Shown here: in pieces, positions 9,678-22,181 of the stretch
How positions within the stretch are numbered: position 1 is the first letter of the stretch
Layout: every line of letters starts with the position of its first letter
Assembly (NCBI GenBank): GCA_947480055.1
Contig: CANKBX010000003.1
Span: forward strand, 1-45,824
Direction: 5' to 3'
From: Planctomycetaceae bacterium
Lineage (GTDB): Bacteria; Planctomycetota; Phycisphaerae; Phycisphaerales; SM1A02
DNA: 45,824 bases
Notes under the pieces: model-generated
Database searches by the model: none
Told to the model about the DNA's origin: nothing
The model's input: the letters and a program-made list of their open reading frames with translations, nothing else
Position numbers and translations under genes: made by a program

Positions 9678-10832
9678 CTAAACCAGCGATTGCCAAGTTT
9701 GGCTCAAACCCTCGAGCATGGAAATTTGGGGATCAAAGTTCAGCTTAGAAACAGCGGAAGAAATGTCCGCGCACGAATGTGGACTGTCGGCGTCACGCGG
9801 CGGCAGAAGGCGCGGCGGAATTTTTATTTTAGATATGTCCGCGATCATGTCTAGAAGTTGCCTTAATGAAGTGGCGCGGCCAAGGCCAATATTAAATCTC
9901 TCGCCGCGCAGATTGTGGAGCGGATCAGCCGCGCGAAGAAATGCCTGCACCACATTGGCCACGGGAACAAAGTCTCGTGTTTGCTCACCCGTGCCAAAAA
10001 GCGACGCGGGCTGCCGCAATTTTGCTGCGGCAAAAAACGCCGCAATGACCGCCGCGTATGCGCCAGTTGCACTTTGACGCGGCCCAAACACATTGAACAA
10101 TCGCAAACTTGCCGCGTGGGTATTGTTGGCGCGCGCGTAAGTTTCTATAAGCGTTTCGCCCTGCGCCTTCCCAGCGGCGTATGGACTTGCCGCAACCACT
10201 GGATCACTTTCGCTCGATGGAATATTTGGCGCAAGTCCATACACGGCGGAACTTGAAGCGAACACAACGCTTGAAACTTTCGCGGTGGAACATTCGCGCA
10301 ACACAATTTCTGTGCCCAGAATGTTGCTGTTGTAATGTTTGTCGGGCTCGTGCACGCTTTGCGCAATACCCACCATCGCGGCAAGATGAAATACATGGCT
10401 ACAACCTGTAACGGCGCGGCGCACGGTTGCGGCGTCACTGACCGAGCCAACAATAAGTTCGGCGTCACGTTGCTTCGCAGTATCAATTTGCCGCGCTGCA
10501 ACTGCGGATTGGTCTCCATGAATATTGCGATCAGACGTGTTGCCTTTCTTTGTTGCATCCAACTGAATCTGCGCGCTCCAAAGATTGCGCCGATCGCCCG
10601 TGCTTAAATCATCAAGCACGCGCACGTGCGCTCCGGCCGCAAGCAGGGCGTCAACAATGTTGGAGCCAATAAAGCCAGCGCCTCCAGTAACCAACGCGGT
10701 TGCGCCGCGAAAGTGCGCTACATAAGCGGGGGAGTTGCTCACGCTGTTGTTTGCAGATTGCAAAGTAGATTTGGCTGAGAAATTGTCTGGCACGCCGCCA
10801 AAGCATAAGCCAGATATGAAGCGACCATTCAT
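9678..10832 (-). CDS. NAD-dependent epimerase/dehydratase (extended SDR, UDP-glucose 4-epimerase-like)
   Basis: ATALVTGGAGFIGSNIVDALLAAGAHVRVLDDLSTG, YAAGKAQGE, SLRLFNVFGPRQ. Start taken at ATG 10832. Confidence 0.9.
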   Translation of the reverse strand: MNGRFISGLCFGGVPDNFSAKSTLQSANNSVSNSPAYVAHFRGATALVTGGAGFIGSNIVDALLAAGAHVRVLDDLSTGDRRNLWSAQIQLDATKKGNTSDRNIHGDQSAVAARQIDTAKQRDAELIVGSVSDAATVRRAVTGCSHVFHLAAMVGIAQSVHEPDKHYNSNILGTEIVLRECSTAKVSSVVFASSSAVYGLAPNIPSSESDPVVAASPYAAGKAQGETLIETYARANNTHAASLRLFNVFGPRQSATGAYAAVIAAFFAAAKLRQPASLFGTGEQTRDFVPVANVVQAFLRAADPLHNLRGERFNIGLGRATSLRQLLDMIADISKIKIPPRLLPPRDADSPHSCADISSAVSKLNFDPQISMLEGLSQTWQSLV

Positions 10833-10914
10833 GAATCGCCGATAGAAACAACGAGTTACGATCACGATTGCAAATGCATCCAAACATGTCGTGCTGGTGC
10901 ACGAAAGCCTTGAA

Positions 10915-12102
10915 ATGAACGATACGCAACAAGCCACCACGAACACTCGTCCGCAAGTGGCTGTTGTGTATCACTTCTTTCCGCACTATCGACGCGCCAT
11001 TGTGGAAGAGTTGGCGCGCAGCACACAAGCCGACTTCACGTTTATTGGTGATGACCACGATCGCGGATACGCGCATGGCATTCGCGCCGCGCAGTTCACG
11101 CCCGCGGTGAAATTTATTCTTGCACCCGCGCACAGATTTGGCGGACCATTTCGATGGCAGTGGGGCGCGGTGCGCTCGGGCATGAACCCAGCATTCGATA
11201 CGGTAATTTTTCACGCTGTTCCGCATTGGCCATGCACATGGATTGGCGCTATCGCAGCGCGCTTGCTTGGCAAGCGTGTGTTCTTTTGGGGACACGGATA
11301 TTTGTCGCAACCGAGCGGATTGAAAGGGTTGTTCAGAAAGTTGTTCTACGCCATACCGCATCAGCACATGTTCTATGGACGCGGATCCAAGCAGATTGCA
11401 ATGCAGCACGGTTGGTCGCCGGAACATCTTCATGTGATTTACAACAGCCAAGACATGGCGGAGCAAATTGCGGCGCGCGAAAAAGTGAGCGTGATGCGAA
11501 CAGACCAAATTCGTCGTGAACTCTTCGGCGACGCCGCCACGCCTGTGGTGATTTGCACTACTCGACTCATTGCGCTGCGGCGACTTGACTTGCTTATCGA
11601 CGCCATTGCAGAGTTGAAACGACGTGGCACCAATGCAAATTTAATTATTGTTGGCGACGGAGAAGAACGAGCGATATTAGAAGCACAGGCTATCGCTCGT
11701 GGTGTGCGCGCCCACTTCGAAGGAGCTTGTTACAACGAGCAGCGAATTGCGGAGCTTGTCATGGCGAGCAATGTGACGGTGGCGCCCGGCATGGTTGGCT
11801 TAACTGCCATGCACAGCATGGTGTATGGCGTACCTGTGGTCACGCACAATGACGCGGACAATCAAATGCCGGAGTGGGAAGCCATTATTCCAGGCAAAAA
11901 CGGCTCGCTTTTCAACAAAGACAATGTTGCATCTCTGGCAGACGCAATTCAATCGTGGCTTACAACGCCGTATCCAACAACCGAAACGAAAGCCGCGTGC
12001 CACGCTGTCATGGATCGATTTTGGAACCCCACCTATCAGCGCCGCGCCATTGAGCGCGCCGTGTGCGGTGAGCCCGCGGATGATTTGTTTGACATCAAGT
12101 AG
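10915..12102 (+). CDS. glycosyltransferase family 1/4-like
   Basis: VAVVYHFFPHYRRAIVEELARS ... LIIVGDGEERAILEAQAIARGVRAHFEGACYNEQRIAELVMASNVTVAPGMVGLTAMHSMVYGVPVVTH. Confidence 0.88.
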   Translation: MNDTQQATTNTRPQVAVVYHFFPHYRRAIVEELARSTQADFTFIGDDHDRGYAHGIRAAQFTPAVKFILAPAHRFGGPFRWQWGAVRSGMNPAFDTVIFHAVPHWPCTWIGAIAARLLGKRVFFWGHGYLSQPSGLKGLFRKLFYAIPHQHMFYGRGSKQIAMQHGWSPEHLHVIYNSQDMAEQIAAREKVSVMRTDQIRRELFGDAATPVVICTTRLIALRRLDLLIDAIAELKRRGTNANLIIVGDGEERAILEAQAIARGVRAHFEGACYNEQRIAELVMASNVTVAPGMVGLTAMHSMVYGVPVVTHNDADNQMPEWEAIIPGKNGSLFNKDNVASLADAIQSWLTTPYPTTETKAACHAVMDRFWNPTYQRRAIERAVCGEPADDLFDIK

Positions 12103-13617
12103 GTGAGCGGCGAATCTTTTTCAGCGCGCCAACTACAAATCCGTCAATGGTGTTGCGAATGTCGGCGTGTAAGAAACGCATAATCCAAATCGCAAGCAAT
12201 GTGGCGATTGGCCCAACAACAAATAGTGACGCGATGTCGCCCAGTCGGCCAAAACTACTAGCCCATTGTGTGAGCATGTAGAAGCCGCCAAACAGTGGCA
12301 CGCACACAACCCACGGCCGTACAAAGATGGCAAGCGCATCAAACAAATGTTTGCGCGGCGAAGCGAGTGTGCACAACCACACCACAAGTGGCGCACTGAT
12401 TGCCCAGCACGCTCCGCTGGCAATAGCAATGCCAAGCGCGCCTTTCCAATCTGCGCCCATCCAGTAAATAGGAAGTGAAATTAAAAGTTGAATTCCCTGC
12501 CACGCAAAGAATGTTCCAAAGCGCCGCTGTGCGCGCAGGCATGACATGGATGGACCGGTGGCAAAATAGAAAGCCTGCATCAAACTCACCACTTGAAAGA
12601 CTGAAATAGCAGGCTGCCACTTTTCGGCAAGAATCAGCCTAAATAATGGTTCTGCCAAGATGGCTTGCGTAAAACAAATCGGCACGCACACCGCACTGAG
12701 CACGCGTTGCGCCTTCAGAAACCCTGCAACTTGCCGCTCTGGATCATCTTGCAAGCGCCCAAAAATTGGTTGAAGCACAACGCCCAGTTGATACGCGATC
12801 ACCGTGTTGGCTTGTGCCGCGATCAAGAATGCAAAACCAAATAATCCGGCTTGGTACTCACCCGAAATAAATCCAAGCACCAGAATTTCCAGCATCACAA
12901 TGACATTGTGTATGTATTGGGCGCTTGCGGCTTTCACGAATGAACGAAACAGAAATAGCGCAAGTTTGGGGTGAAAGCGCGCGGAACGCGGAACGTTTGA
13001 AATACTGGAATACCAAGTTGCCTTTGCCGCGACATTGACTATTTGGGGAACAACCAACGCCGCGGAGCGACCGCCACAAGCAGCGATTACTAAGGAAAGC
13101 AGAGTCGCACCCATTTGTAAAACGCCATCTATAAAGGCCATCTTTGGATAGGCCAGGCTTAAACGCATTGCGGAAAGCGGAACCACAAATTTAGCTTCAA
13201 TGATCGGTCGAATTGCTTGAACCGCTAAAAGACCAATCAGCCAAGCAGCTGAGAATTTAGTATAAAAGTAAATAACCACAGGAATACTCAGCAGGGTTAC
13301 AGCCGCGGTACAGCAACCAATAATCATGGCCAGGCCAGACGCGCTTGGCGCGAGCAATGCAAAGCGTTTTGGATGGGCGATCAACACATCGCCTACCGTG
13401 AGCGGAAGAAATAAACATAGAAATTGAAAGATCGCCAAAGACCCAATTCCTACCCCCCATTCAGCGGGAGTTAAAAAACTCGCGATGATAAACATTGCGC
13501 CCGCGGTGAGCGCCTTATTAATGAGCCACTGCGCCGAGTTCAACATTGATCCGCGCATGGCCACTCGACCTAAACCACCAGAATGCGTATTGGAATCCGT
13601 GGAGGTCGGCGGCACCG

Positions 13618-13621
<4 letters not shown>
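12095..13621 (-). CDS. Wzx-like polysaccharide flippase (MATE/PST superfamily)
   Basis: Polytopic hydrophobic protein; RGSMLNSAQWLINKALTAGAMFIIASFLTPAEWGVGIGSLAIFQFLCLFLPL; polysaccharide-gene neighbourhood. Confidence 0.88.
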
Positions 13622-15830
<2,209 letters not shown>

Positions 15831-15863
15831 TTAACCTTCCAATCATTGGGTACCTTTATTGAA

Positions 15864-16820
15864 ATGACTTCCACATCCGCACAACCTTTCCGCGGCAAAC
15901 GCATTGTTGTAACGGGCGGCGTTGGATTTCTTGGACGAGTTCTTGTGGACAAATTAAAGGCGCGCGGAGCGGATGAGATTTTGATTCCTTTGCAAAAGGA
16001 CTTTGATTTAACCACCGAGGCCGCCGTGGTTCGCATGTACGACACCATGAAGCCGGACGTTGTGTTTCACTTAGCAGCAGAAGTTGGTGGTATTGGCGCC
16101 AACATGAAGAATCCAGGGCGTTACTTCTACGCCAACATGGCCATGGCTCTGCATTTGATTGAGCACGCGCGCCAACGCAACTTGGGCAAGTTTGTTCAGG
16201 TTGGAACAATTTGCGCGTATCCCAAGTTCACACCGGTACCGTTTCAAGAAAGCGAGCTTTGGAACGGCTATCCAGAAGAAACCAATGCGCCGTACGGCAT
16301 TGCCAAGAAGGCGGCAATGGTGATGTTGGATGCGTATCAACGGCAATATGGTTTGAAGTCAACGTATGTGTTGCCCGTGAATTTGTACGGACCGGGCGAC
16401 AATTTTAATTTGGATACGTCGCATGTCATTCCAGCGCTCGTTCGTAAATGCGTTGAGGCCGTGACCACAAAGACCGACCACATTGAATGTTGGGGCACGG
16501 GTTCCGCAAGCCGCGAGTTTTTATATGTGGACGATGCCGCCGAGGGTTTGATTCGTGCCGCTGAAGTGCTAGACACTCCCGAGCCGATCAACTTGGGTAC
16601 TGGCATGGAAATCACCATCAAAAATTTGGTCACGCTTATCGCTAAATTGAGCGGATTTACAGGCGAAATTCGCTGGAATTCGTCCAAGCCAGACGGGCAA
16701 CCGCGGCGCTGCTTAAATGTAGAACGTGCTGCGAAGTTGCTTGGCTGGCGCGCGCAAGTTGGATTTGAAGATGGATTAAAGCGCACGATTGAGTGGTATC
16801 GGGGGCAACACAATGCTTGA
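15864..16820 (+). CDS. fcl: GDP-L-fucose synthase
   Basis: [21 protein letters not shown]..., [46 protein letters not shown]; divergent to gmd. ATG 15864 preferred over TTG 15846. Confidence 0.94.
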   Translation: MTSTSAQPFRGKRIVVTGGVGFLGRVLVDKLKARGADEILIPLQKDFDLTTEAAVVRMYDTMKPDVVFHLAAEVGGIGANMKNPGRYFYANMAMALHLIEHARQRNLGKFVQVGTICAYPKFTPVPFQESELWNGYPEETNAPYGIAKKAAMVMLDAYQRQYGLKSTYVLPVNLYGPGDNFNLDTSHVIPALVRKCVEAVTTKTDHIECWGTGSASREFLYVDDAAEGLIRAAEVLDTPEPINLGTGMEITIKNLVTLIAKLSGFTGEIRWNSSKPDGQPRRCLNVERAAKLLGWRAQVGFEDGLKRTIEWYRGQHNA

Positions 16821-16887
16821 TTGCTTTTGCGCTATCTCAACGAGCGTTTCAGCAAGAGCGCAAAAAATAATTGAAGGGGTCCGCTGA

Positions 16888-18789
16888 ATGTGCGGCATTA
16901 TTGGCGCATGGGGTGCCGCGTCCGCGCGCGTGAATGCCGCAACGGATTTCATCAAGCATCGCGGACCTGATGACACCGGAATTTTTACCGCAGTTGGCGC
17001 GCCGCTCACGCTTGGACACACTCGGCTTTCCATTTTAGATTTGTCGCCACTTGGTCATCAGCCAATGCTTGATGAAAGTGGAAAAGTTGCGCTAGTGTTC
17101 AACGGAGAAATTTATAATTTTCCAGAACTTCGCGCCGCCCTTGCTAGCGTTGGCTACAACTTTAAAAGTCATTCAGATACTGAAGTTTTGCTTGCTCTTT
17201 ATTTAAGCGAAGGCATGGCGATGTTGCCAAAGCTCAACGGGATATTTGCGTTCGCCATTTGGGACGGTAGAAGTCAAGAATTGTTCGTGGCCAGGGACGC
17301 CTTGGGCGTGAAGCCATTTTATTTTTGCGCCGATGCCTCTGGGTTTTCATTTGCCAGCGAAATCAAGGCACTTCTTCAACTACGCCCAGATTTGCGGGAA
17401 TTGGACCCAATTTCGATTCACCGTTACCTCAGTTTTTTGTGGTGTCCTGGCGAAGGCACTCCGCTTCGCGCGGTGCGCAAACTTTTGCCGGGCGAGGCGA
17501 TGGTGATCAAGAACAACGCAATTTACAAGCGATGGATTTGGTATCAACTTCCCGCCTTCCGCGGAGTTGGGCAAAATTTATCTGAACATGACGCCATTGC
17601 TGGAACGGAAAGCGCGTTGCGCACGGCGGTGCATCGGCAACTACTCGCGGATGTTCCTGTCGGGGCGTTTCTTTCTGGTGGACTTGATTCAAGCGCCGTT
17701 GTTGCAATGGCGCGTGAGCGAGCTTCAAACATTCGATGTTTCTCAATTGAATCCAAGGGTGGCGCGGAGGCGGGTGAAACGGAAGATCTTCCTTACGCCA
17801 AGTTGGTCGCAAAGCATCTCGGTGTTCCGCTTGATCTGGTGCAAATTGATTCATCGCGGATGGCATCGGATATCGAACGCATGGTGTACATGCTTGATGA
17901 ACCGCTTGCGGATCCAGCCACGCTGAACGTTCTTTATATTTCACAACTCGCGCGCGAGCAGGGAATCAAAGTTCTTTTGTCGGGCGCTGGCGGCGATGAT
18001 TTGTTCACCGGATATCGACGACACCGCGCCTTGTCATATGAGAGTTTGTGGTCATGGCTGCCAGGATTTGCGAGGCAAGGTTTGGAAAATATCACTTCGG
18101 GGCTTGATCAAAGAAAGCCGCTTTCGCGGCGTTTAGCAAAGGTATTTCGTGGAGCGGCTTTGGATGGAAACGCGCGCATCGCAAATTATTTCGTATGGCA
18201 ACAGGAAAGTCGGTTGCGCTCTTTGTATTCCAAACAATTTCGGGATTCACTTGTTGGGCAATCCGCGGTTCAACCCATGATTGATTTTCTTGTGCCGCTT
18301 CCACAAAACACATCAGGCTTGGAGCGGATGCTGGCATTGGAGCAACGGTTTTTCTTGGCCGATCACAATCTTCCTTATACCGACAAAATGTCAATGGCTG
18401 TTGGACTAGAAGCGCGCGTGCCCTTTCTGGATTTGGATCTTGTGGAGTTTGCCGCGCGCATTCCGACAAAATTCAAGCAACGCGGCAACGAAGGCAAGTG
18501 GGTATTAAAAAAAGCCATGGAGCCATACTTGCCACATGATGTGATCTATCGGCCCAAGACCGGCTTCAGTGCGCCGCTTCGTCGTTGGATGCGATTTGAA
18601 TTACGAGAATTGTTTGGCGATCTTCTTTCAACTCAAAGTTTAAATCAGCGCGGTTTGTTCGATCCAGTCGCGGTTCAGAAACTGATTCAAGACAACGATT
18701 CTGGCCGAAGCGATGCCGCTTATACATTGTTGTCTTTGATGTGTATTGAAATTTGGTGTAGGCGATTTCTAGATAATAGTGGCGCTTGA
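16888..18789 (+). CDS. asnB: asparagine synthase (glutamine-hydrolysing), copy 1
   Basis: MCGIIGAWG (N-terminal Cys nucleophile), FIKHRGPDDTGIF, VPVGAFLSGGLDSSAVVAMA. Confidence 0.95.
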   Translation: MCGIIGAWGAASARVNAATDFIKHRGPDDTGIFTAVGAPLTLGHTRLSILDLSPLGHQPMLDESGKVALVFNGEIYNFPELRAALASVGYNFKSHSDTEVLLALYLSEGMAMLPKLNGIFAFAIWDGRSQELFVARDALGVKPFYFCADASGFSFASEIKALLQLRPDLRELDPISIHRYLSFLWCPGEGTPLRAVRKLLPGEAMVIKNNAIYKRWIWYQLPAFRGVGQNLSEHDAIAGTESALRTAVHRQLLADVPVGAFLSGGLDSSAVVAMARERASNIRCFSIESKGGAEAGETEDLPYAKLVAKHLGVPLDLVQIDSSRMASDIERMVYMLDEPLADPATLNVLYISQLAREQGIKVLLSGAGGDDLFTGYRRHRALSYESLWSWLPGFARQGLENITSGLDQRKPLSRRLAKVFRGAALDGNARIANYFVWQQESRLRSLYSKQFRDSLVGQSAVQPMIDFLVPLPQNTSGLERMLALEQRFFLADHNLPYTDKMSMAVGLEARVPFLDLDLVEFAARIPTKFKQRGNEGKWVLKKAMEPYLPHDVIYRPKTGFSAPLRRWMRFELRELFGDLLSTQSLNQRGLFDPVAVQKLIQDNDSGRSDAAYTLLSLMCIEIWCRRFLDNSGA

Positions 18790-18924
18790 AATTTTTAGGC
18801 AAATTAAGATTCGCCGAGTCATTCATAAAGTCTTCATATGTCCAAACCATGATTCGCCAAGCGCAGTATCTTTGAAAGTTATTCAACGATTTCTAGAAAT
18901 GCGCCGACAAATCCAATCAACTCC

Positions 18925-21051
18925 ATGAAACAAATTCTCCAAAATCTTAAAGATGGTCATACCGAAGTCGCAGAAGTTCCCGTGCCGCGCGTTGGGCGAG
19001 GTTCATTGCTTATTCATTCTTCGCGCACACTTATTTCCGCCGGCACCGAGCGCATGATGGTGGACTTTGGCAAGGCCAATTTTCTGGACAAGGCCCGTCA
19101 ACAACCCGACAAGGTGAAGCAAGTCTTTGAAAAAATTCGCACCGATGGTCTGGCGCCAACATTGAACGCCGTCATGAACAAACTTGATCAACCACTTGCA
19201 ATGGGCTATTGCAATGTTGGAACAGTGGCGGAAATTGGCGCTGGCGTAAGCGGGTTTGCGATTGGTGATCGCGTGGCTTCCAACGGCAAGCATGCCGAAG
19301 TTGTGAGCGTGCCCGTGAACCTAAGCGCAAAAGTTCCCGCGAATGTTTCCGATGACGCCGCCGCGTTCACTGTGATAGGCGCCATTGCATTACAAGGCGT
19401 GCGTTTGATTCAACCAACTTTGGGCGAAGCGGTTGTGGTGACGGGCATGGGTTTGATCGGCCTGATCACCGTTCAGTTGTTGCGCGCGCACGGATGTCGC
19501 GTGCTTGGCATTGATTTTGATTCCAAGAAACTAGCCATGGCCAAACAATTTGGCGCCGAAATTGTTGATCTTTCACAAGGGCAAGATCCAATCGCCGCCG
19601 CTGATGCATTTTCGCGCGGGCGCGGCATGGATGCGGTCATTGTTACAGCCGCAACCAAAAGCAATGAGCCCATGCATCAAGCGGCGTTGATGTGCCGCAA
19701 ACGCGGGCGAATTGTTCTTGTTGGCGTGACCGGGCTTGAATTGTCGCGCGATGATTTCTTTAAGAAGGAAATTACTTTCCAGGTTTCTTGCTCTTACGGT
19801 CCCGGTCGCTACGACCCGAATTACGAAGAGAAGGGCCAGGATTATCCCGTTGGATTTGTGCGCTGGACCGAGCAGCGCAATCTTGAGGCGGTGCTTGACA
19901 TGATGTCCGACGGCCGACTTGATGTGACAAGTTTGATTTCGCATCGTTATCAAATTGAGGAAGCGGAGAAGGCGTATGAAGTTGTGGGTGGTTCCGAACC
20001 ATCGCTTGCGATTTTGTTGGAGTATCCAGGTGCCAGCGCGAAGAATGAAAATCTAACCCAGCGCACCGTGAAATTTGCGCAGACCACCAATGCCACGGGC
20101 GCAGGTTCAGCGATCAACAATGTTGCAGTAAGTTTCATTGGCGCCGGCAACTATGCCACAGCAGTCTTGATCAATGCTTTCAAGGGAAGTGGCGCGCATC
20201 TTCGCAGTGTGGCTTCAAGCGCGGGAGTAAGCGGCGTGCACGCGGGTCGTAAATACGGATTTGAAGAAACCACCACTGACACCGATAAACTTTTCACGGA
20301 CGCGGGTACCAACGCTGTTGTGATCACTACGCGTCATGACAGCCACGCGGGCTTCACACTGAAAGCGCTCGCCGGCGGCAAGCATGTATTTGTGGAAAAA
20401 CCCCTGTGTTTAACGCTGGATGAGCTGGCGAACATTCACACCGCCGCCGCTGCTGGCAAAGCCCTTGTAATGGTCGGATTCAACCGTCGCTTCTCGCCGC
20501 AGGTGCAAAAAGTGAAGCAGCTTTTGAAAGCGGCGACTGGTCCCAAGTCATTCGTGATGACCGTGAATGCTGGCGCCATTCCCGCAGATCATTGGACACA
20601 AGATGCCGAACAAGGCGGCGGTCGAATCATTGGCGAAGGCTGTCACTTCATTGACCTGCTTCGCTTTCTTGCGGGCTCACCCATTGAATCACACACATCC
20701 GTCGCGATGCAGAGTGCCACTGGCGACACTGTCACGATCAATCTTAAATTTATCGACGGCTCTTTGGGAACCGTTCATTACTTCGCCAACGGCAGCAAGG
20801 CGTTTCCCAAGGAGCGTCTTGAAGTATTTTCAAACGGCGCCGTTTTGCAATTGGACAACTTTCGCAAACTAAAGGGGTTCGGCTGGAAAGGTTTTAAGAA
20901 AATGAATTTATGGAAACAAGATAAGGGTCAAGCAGCATGCGCGGCGGCCTTTGTTGACGCGGTGAAGAAGGGCGGCCCCGCCCCGATTCCGCTTGAAGAA
21001 ATTATAGAAATTGCTCGCGTGAGCATTGAGATTGCCAAGGATTGTCAATGA
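18925..21051 (+). CDS. bi-domain oxidoreductase: Zn-type alcohol dehydrogenase + Gfo/Idh/MocA
   Basis: N-terminal MDR region (VVVTGMGLIGLITVQLLRAHGCRVLGIDFD) and C-terminal Gfo/Idh/MocA (VSFIGAGNYATAVLINAF ... GKHVFVEKPLCLTLDEL). Confidence 0.92.
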   Translation: MKQILQNLKDGHTEVAEVPVPRVGRGSLLIHSSRTLISAGTERMMVDFGKANFLDKARQQPDKVKQVFEKIRTDGLAPTLNAVMNKLDQPLAMGYCNVGTVAEIGAGVSGFAIGDRVASNGKHAEVVSVPVNLSAKVPANVSDDAAAFTVIGAIALQGVRLIQPTLGEAVVVTGMGLIGLITVQLLRAHGCRVLGIDFDSKKLAMAKQFGAEIVDLSQGQDPIAAADAFSRGRGMDAVIVTAATKSNEPMHQAALMCRKRGRIVLVGVTGLELSRDDFFKKEITFQVSCSYGPGRYDPNYEEKGQDYPVGFVRWTEQRNLEAVLDMMSDGRLDVTSLISHRYQIEEAEKAYEVVGGSEPSLAILLEYPGASAKNENLTQRTVKFAQTTNATGAGSAINNVAVSFIGAGNYATAVLINAFKGSGAHLRSVASSAGVSGVHAGRKYGFEETTTDTDKLFTDAGTNAVVITTRHDSHAGFTLKALAGGKHVFVEKPLCLTLDELANIHTAAAAGKALVMVGFNRRFSPQVQKVKQLLKAATGPKSFVMTVNAGAIPADHWTQDAEQGGGRIIGEGCHFIDLLRFLAGSPIESHTSVAMQSATGDTVTINLKFIDGSLGTVHYFANGSKAFPKERLEVFSNGAVLQLDNFRKLKGFGWKGFKKMNLWKQDKGQAACAAAFVDAVKKGGPAPIPLEEIIEIARVSIEIAKDCQ

Positions 21052-22157
21052 CACAACAACACATTTTGGTAGACATCATCGCCGGCGCACGTCCAAATTT
21101 CATGAAGATTGCGCCGATTATTCGTGCGGTCAAGGCAAGTCAAGAAAAAGGCGGTCGACTCAAGTATCGACTTGTTCACACCGGCCAACATTACGACGCG
21201 AAGATGTCCGGCGACTTTTTTACGCAACTTGGAATTCCAGCGCCAGATGTGAATTTGGAGGTTGGTTCAGGAACGCAGGCTGAACAAACTGCCGTGATTA
21301 TGACGCGCTATGAGAAGTTGCTTCTAGATGCCCGCAGTAATTTATGTCTGGTTGTTGGCGATGTGACTTCCACCATGGCTTGCGCCATTGCCGCGCAAAA
21401 GTTGTGCGTTCCCGTGGCCCACGTGGAGGGCGGCATTCGTTCAGGTGACTGGACCATGCCCGAAGAAATCAATCGCATGGTGACGGACTCAATCACAAAT
21501 TATTTTTTCACCACCAGCGATGTGGCGAACAATAATTTAAAAAAGGCCGGTGTGCCAAGCGAAAGAATTTTCTTTGTGGGCAACACCATGATCGATACTT
21601 TGCTTGCCAACATGGATCGATTGCAGCCGCCAGCATTCTGGAAAGACATGAATCTTTCAGCCGGCCAATATTTTGTGCTGACTCTGCACCGACCCAATAA
21701 TGTTGACGGCGAAAACAAGTTGGCCCAAATGTTGACCGCGGTGGGAACCGGCGCAAAGGGATCACCAGTGATTTTCCCGGTTCATCCACGCACCGCAAAA
21801 ACACTCAAGGCCATCGAGGGCCTTCCTGCCAACCTGCATTTTGTGGATCCGCAACCGTATCTTGAGTTTAATTATTTAGTGAAACATGCCAAAGCTGTCA
21901 TCACGGATTCTGGCGGAATTACCGAGGAAACCACGGTAATGGGAGTGCCTTGCATGACGTTGCGTGACTCCACCGAACGGCCAGAAACCGTCACTGTTGG
22001 CACCAACGAACTCCTTGGAACGAATCCTTCAGCGCTTGCTCCCGCTTTTGAGAAATTGTTTGCGGGTAAATGGAAGCGCGGTGCGATTCCAGAGATGTGG
22101 GATGGCAAGACGGGGCCAAGAATTGTGAAGCATTTGGAGCAACTTTTGGCAAAATGA
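21048..22157 (+). CDS. wecB: UDP-N-acetylglucosamine 2-epimerase (non-hydrolysing)
   Basis: IIAGARPNFMKIAPIIRAVK ... LVHTGQHYDAKMSGDFFTQLGIPAPD ... VITDSGGITEETTVMGVPCMTLRDSTERPET; ATGA overlap with upstream gene. Confidence 0.95.
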   Translation: MTQQHILVDIIAGARPNFMKIAPIIRAVKASQEKGGRLKYRLVHTGQHYDAKMSGDFFTQLGIPAPDVNLEVGSGTQAEQTAVIMTRYEKLLLDARSNLCLVVGDVTSTMACAIAAQKLCVPVAHVEGGIRSGDWTMPEEINRMVTDSITNYFFTTSDVANNNLKKAGVPSERIFFVGNTMIDTLLANMDRLQPPAFWKDMNLSAGQYFVLTLHRPNNVDGENKLAQMLTAVGTGAKGSPVIFPVHPRTAKTLKAIEGLPANLHFVDPQPYLEFNYLVKHAKAVITDSGGITEETTVMGVPCMTLRDSTERPETVTVGTNELLGTNPSALAPAFEKLFAGKWKRGAIPEMWDGKTGPRIVKHLEQLLAK

Positions 22158-22181
22158 AATCACGAGTTTCCTCCCAACGGT

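Noticed and set aside
18787-18800. 14-mer AAATTTTTAGGCAA shared between the asnB 3' end and the coaE 3' end (about 31690)
   Set aside because: A few 14-mer matches are expected by chance in a window this size and flanks do not align; not treated as a recombination site.
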